Part shown: piece after piece, positions 46,190 through 49,676 of the stretch
Layout of the letters: every line of letters begins with the position of its first letter
How positions within the stretch are numbered: position 1 is the stretch's first letter
Assembly (NCBI GenBank): GCA_022826245.1
Contig: JAJDVG010000054.1
Span: forward strand, 1 to 49,676
Direction of reading: 5' to 3'
Source: Gammaproteobacteria bacterium
GTDB lineage: Bacteria; Pseudomonadota; Gammaproteobacteria; Steroidobacterales; Rariloculaceae
DNA: 49,676 bases
Notes under the pieces: model-generated
Seen by the model: only the letters and a program-made list of their open reading frames with translations
Told to the model about the DNA's origin: nothing
Databases searched by the model: none
Made by a program: the position numbers and the translations under genes

Positions 46190-48187
46190 GTGCGACTGAC
46201 CGAAGAACTGCTGCTGCTTCTGCTTAACGAGCAAAGCGGGTATCTGGAAGTAGGGACCGGCTGGAACTTTTCCTGTGTAATCGCCGGCAGCGTATTGGCG
46301 GAACTTGCCCTTGAGAACCGCATCGACACCGATCTCAAGGAACTGCTGCCGATCGACGACACTCCGACGGGCGACGAGCTTCTCGATCCCACACTGAAGG
46401 AAATCAGCGAATCGAAGGGAACCTTCGATACGCAATACTGGATCGAGCGCAATACCGTCCGTTCCGAAGCAATCGTCACGCGCACGCTGGAACGATTGGT
46501 CGACCGGGGCATACTCGACCATGATCTGGGCGGGTTCTGGACCCTGTCGCGCAACGTTGCGCGTTCAGGAACCTATCGAACGTCCGACGGTTCAACGCGC
46601 GAGGAAGCCAGAGCGAGGATTCTGAACGTCATCCTGAACGAGGTCATACCGGATCCTCGCGACGTCATCCTGATCAATCTCGCCCATACCTGCGGCGTGT
46701 TCAAGCTCATATTGTCGCCGGAGGACTACGAGGAACGGCGGGAACGCATCGACACGCTGGCGAGGCTGGATTTGATCGGGCGCACCGTATCGGAAGCCAT
46801 CGTGCACAGTACGGTCAAACCCAAAACGCGGCAGATTCTCCCGGGCAAGCCGATTCCGAAGCTCCGGTATTCGGACCTGTTGCGGATCGAGGCGTTTCGC
46901 ACCGGCAATATCGCGAAAGCCATGTGTCAGATCCACGAGAACTACGGGCCGGTCGTCGAGGCGCCGTTCACGATGCGGAAACGCCGGGTTGTCGCCCTGA
47001 TAGGGCCCCGGACCAATAGCTGGGTCAACAAGGAGGGGCGCTATTACCTGCGATCGAAGGACTACATCGCCGACTTCGAAGCTGCGTTCGGCGCATCCAG
47101 AACCTTGCCCGGCCTGGACGGCGCGGACCATTACAAGATGCGCAAGAAACTGCGCTCCGCCTATTCCCGCGCCGCTCTCGAGCGGAGGATTTCAGAACTG
47201 ATCGACTTGTGCGGCGACTCGATCGCGCGCTGGAAGGTGGGCGATGTGCTCCCTGCCACGAGGAGCTGTCAGAACCACATCAGCAGCCAGGTGTCCCATC
47301 TTTCGCTTGGAATCGACTGTTCGGAATTCATCGATGACCTGCTTGCCTACCAGCATCGAGCGCTGATTGCGCATGTGCAGCGGGCGATACCCAAGTTCAT
47401 GTTGTCGACTCCGAGGATGAAACGTGCGCGAAAGCGCATTCAGGAGATGCTGGGCAATATTCATTCTTCGCATACGCCGGCGCAAAGAAGAGGCAAGGCT
47501 CCGGACCTCGCCGATGCGATACTCGAATTGCATTACACCGAGCCCCAGTTCCTGCCGGAAACGGACATCACTTTCCCGCTTATCGCCTCGATGGTCGCAA
47601 GCATCTATCTCGGGAGCTCACTCGCTTTCGCGGTCTATCTGCTGATCAGGCATCCCGACCTGCATGAACGCGTCCGCGCGGAAGCGGAGTCCGTTTTCGG
47701 CGCAGGCCGCGAGCTTCGCCTGGAGGACTTGCAGGCCGACAGGATACCGGCGACCCATGGGCTGTTCATCGAGAACCAGCGTCTCTATCCCGTGATTCCC
47801 TGGCAACTGCGCACCGTGATGAACCCGTGCGTCGTCGAAGGCTACGAGATTCCGGCCAAGACGATGTTGCTGGTTTGCCAGACGGCGTCGCACTACATGA
47901 GCGACCTGTTCGAGGAGCCGCTGAAGCTGGATCTCGACCGCAATCACCCCGACAGGAAGGAATACCTGAAGCCGGGCGCCTTCGCGCCGTACGGCTTGGG
48001 AACTCATGCCTGTCTCGGACAGCGTTGGGTCGAGCTGCAGATGTCCGTCAACCTGCTAATGATCGCGCAGCGCTTCTCACTGGAACTGGTCCCCGAGAAT
48101 TACAGGCTTCGCATCAATCCGTTTCCCACCTGTGCGCCCGGCAAGCGAATGAGGTTTCGGGTAGCCGAAGTCAGGGACGCCAATTGA
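46190..48187 (+). CDS. GPP34 (GOLPH3-like) domain fused to cytochrome P450
   Basis: The 665-residue protein starts with a GPP34 domain (about 1-215), shown by LTEELLLLLLNEQSGYLEVG, IAGSVLAELALENRIDTD, DDTPTGDELLDPTL and LERLVDRGIL. In GOLPH3/Vps74 this fold binds phosphoinositide membranes. A cytochrome P450 follows (about 230-665): the K-helix ExxR is ENQR (Glu528, Arg531) and the heme ligand is Cys608 in YGLGTHACLG. In the I-helix the usual Thr is Leu474 (ASIYLGSS). The GTG at 46190 has AGGGA about 5 bp upstream; earlier in-frame codons overlap prpD. A membrane-targeted P450 is the simplest reading, but the reaction is unknown. Its end faces a paralogous P450. Confidence 0.85.
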   Translation: MRLTEELLLLLLNEQSGYLEVGTGWNFSCVIAGSVLAELALENRIDTDLKELLPIDDTPTGDELLDPTLKEISESKGTFDTQYWIERNTVRSEAIVTRTLERLVDRGILDHDLGGFWTLSRNVARSGTYRTSDGSTREEARARILNVILNEVIPDPRDVILINLAHTCGVFKLILSPEDYEERRERIDTLARLDLIGRTVSEAIVHSTVKPKTRQILPGKPIPKLRYSDLLRIEAFRTGNIAKAMCQIHENYGPVVEAPFTMRKRRVVALIGPRTNSWVNKEGRYYLRSKDYIADFEAAFGASRTLPGLDGADHYKMRKKLRSAYSRAALERRISELIDLCGDSIARWKVGDVLPATRSCQNHISSQVSHLSLGIDCSEFIDDLLAYQHRALIAHVQRAIPKFMLSTPRMKRARKRIQEMLGNIHSSHTPAQRRGKAPDLADAILELHYTEPQFLPETDITFPLIASMVASIYLGSSLAFAVYLLIRHPDLHERVRAEAESVFGAGRELRLEDLQADRIPATHGLFIENQRLYPVIPWQLRTVMNPCVVEGYEIPAKTMLLVCQTASHYMSDLFEEPLKLDLDRNHPDRKEYLKPGAFAPYGLGTHACLGQRWVELQMSVNLLMIAQRFSLELVPENYRLRINPFPTCAPGKRMRFRVAEVRDAN

Positions 48188-48330
48188 GCGCATCGAAATG
48201 CCGGACGCGCAGCGCCTGGCGGAAAGTCGATGGCCGCTCCCGACGGCCTGACCGCTCTGCCGAGGGACTCTCCCGCAATCCCGGCGGGGGACGAAATCGA
48301 GGCACGTAGTGCGGCAGTCGCGGCGCGCCT

Positions 48331-49538
48331 CTATACCGGATGCCGATGCCCGGTCACGCGGAACCTGAAATTCTTCGCCGGGCTGAGCTTGGGGAACGGG
48401 TTCAGCTTGAGCTTGTAGTCCTTCGGGACCAACTCGAGTTCGAGGTGGCGGGCGATCAACAGGATGTTCAGAGCCATTTGCAGTTCCGTCCAACGCCGTC
48501 CCCCGCAAATGTGCGTACCGGTGCCGAAGGGTGCGTAGACGCCGGCGGCCTTGTGTTCCTCTCGGGGCGGCAGATAGCGATCGATGTCGAACCGGTTCGG
48601 GTCCTTGAAGTGCTTCTCCATGAAATGAGGGGCCGTGAATGCGATCAGGACGGTGCTGTAGGGCGGAATCTCAAGACCATCGATTTCAAAGGAGTTCATC
48701 GCCGTGCGTCGGTGCACGGGTATGACCGGATGCAGACGCAGCACTTCCATGGCGAAGCGGTGCGTGACGTCGATCGCCTCCGGCGTCAGATCCGCGGCGA
48801 CCGGGTCGCCGTCCGCGAAAAGCGCATCCGCTTCGGCAACGATTCGTTCGTGCAGATCCGGATTCGCGAGCAGCTCATAGATTGAGAACGCGACCTCGCT
48901 GCCGGTGTAGTGTCCGGCGATGATCGGTGCGATGAAGGCGAATCCCAGGTCGGTTTCCGGCAGGAACTGCGGATCGGACTGGTGCAGATCCATGAGATCG
49001 TCGACGAGATCGCGCCGTTTGCCCGCACGTTGGGCCGGCGTGTGCGCGGCGTGTATCTGGGCGTACAGGTCGAGAATACCCGCCTTGTAACGTTTCATTT
49101 TCGGCGTGCGCAGCGTGAATTTCGGTAACAGGCCGAACACGTGAACCAGAAGTGCCCGATACTCGAATGCGAGCAACTGGTCGAGCAATTTCGTCGCGTC
49201 GATGCTCACGCTGAGCTGCGCGATCTGGTCGCCGATCAGGCGCTGACAGGCGGTCTCCCCCGGTATCGTCTCGCCGATTTCCCAACTGCTGAACGAACGC
49301 CTGCCGAGCCTGAACAGATCGCTCATGCGATCTTCGACCACCTTTCGCGAGTTGCCCGCCCGCACGGCCCTGCGCATGCGGAAGTGTTCGGCTCCGTCCA
49401 TGCTGGCGATGGAACGCGCCGTTCCCCACTCCGTCTGAAAGGCTTCGAGATAGTCCCGGGTTCTGAGCAGCAGTCGGCCCTTGCGCCCCACCCAGCGGTT
49501 GAGCTCGGCGCTCGCGAGCACGATGATGTCGGTGTCGC
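48331..49538 (-). pseudogene. Cytochrome P450, 5' part removed by IS630 insertion
   Basis: This paralogue of the preceding P450 aligns with it from about residue 268 (IVLASAELNRWVGRKGR against ALIGPRTNSWVNKEGR) to the end. It keeps ExxR (EVLR), the heme motif FGTGTHICGG and an I-helix AGHYTGSE with its Thr. The first in-frame ATG is at 49521, far inside the P450 fold. Upstream codons run into a transposase stop codon at a CTAG site (49538-49541). The N-terminal part, perhaps also a GPP34 domain, is missing or lies beyond the element. It is therefore most likely non-functional. The 143-bp gap to the convergent P450 (48188-48330) holds nothing clear. Confidence 0.8.
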
Positions 49539-49676
49539 TAGTACGTCTTCATTCTGATATTGACGGATACAAGCTGTGCAGTTTGATGCGAGCATCCTCG
49601 GTGGTGAACCGCCACTGGGCCGGGGCCCCGCTGGCGTTTCGGCGTGTCGCCCAGGCGGTGGCCTCCCGGTCGACGG
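49539..49676 (-). mobile_element. IS630-family insertion sequence, end only
   Basis: The element runs off the window end. Its inner boundary is placed at the TA within CTAG (49538-49541), because IS630 elements insert at TA, often in CTAG. The other terminus is outside, so the inverted repeats cannot be compared. Confidence 0.7.
49549..49676 (-). CDS. IS630-family transposase, C-terminal fragment
   Basis: The last 41 complete codons on the minus strand read through RRNASGAPAQWRFTT then EDARIKLHSLYPSISE and stop at 49549. The WRFTTEDARIKLHSLYPSI ending is typical of IS630/Tc1-mariner-type DDE transposases. The catalytic residues lie outside the window. The stop is about 10 bp from the presumed element end. 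Confidence 0.8.
   Translation of the reverse strand, partial: VDREATAWATRRNASGAPAQWRFTTEDARIKLHSLYPSISE

Overview
This is a GC-rich bacterial chromosome segment. Its first genes, guaB-guaA-tadA-mltF in that order, form a block I know from Gammaproteobacteria such as Pseudomonas. A YbdG-type mechanosensitive channel, a 7Fe ferredoxin and prpC-prpD agree with this. The mix of exported beta-propeller, DUF6152-like, VOC and P450 genes suggests an uncultured, metabolically versatile environmental lineage; that placement is inference. I see no tRNA, rRNA, CRISPR or prophage.

Region 1 (1-7,650): a tandem array of 110-bp palindromic elements, then purine synthesis (guaB, guaA), tRNA-inosine formation (tadA), a lytic transglycosylase (mltF), the channel and a DUF3750 protein. 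Region 2 (7,669-15,149): an aminotransferase, an exported beta-helix protein, a DUF5916 outer-membrane protein and an exported alpha/beta hydrolase.

Region 3 (15,244-26,776) looks like aromatic-compound metabolism. It holds a two-domain extradiol-type VOC protein, a core-MetE-like methyltransferase, a LigB-LigA fused gallate-dioxygenase-like enzyme, a bicupin and two divergent molybdopterin enzymes. One of these is a pyrogallol-phloroglucinol transhydroxylase-like large subunit with an N-terminal SCP2-like extension, followed by its iron-sulfur subunit and then fdxA. The iron-sulfur subunit appears to have lost the ligands of one cluster.

Region 4 (26,995-38,333): an exported hydrolase, another palindromic element, a DUF6152-like protein, a beta-hydroxyacid dehydrogenase, a branched-chain-type ABC importer (livH, a fused livM-livG, livF and a binding protein), a carboxymuconolactone-decarboxylase-like protein, an aldehyde dehydrogenase and an MBL hydrolase. 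The cell may import and oxidise an organic acid or aromatic through these; the substrate is unknown.

Region 5 (38,419-46,089): exported NHL-repeat, coiled-coil and hypothetical proteins, a lipoprotein amidohydrolase, a methyltransferase and the 2-methylcitrate genes prpC-prpD (propionyl-CoA disposal). Region 6 (46,190-49,676): a fusion of a GPP34 (GOLPH3-like) domain with a cytochrome P450, and a convergent paralogous P450 whose 5' part is cut off by an IS630-family element running off the window.

The most unusual items are the GPP34-P450 fusion, the SCP2-transhydroxylase fusion with its reduced electron-transfer subunit, and the palindromic repeats with compensatory stem changes.
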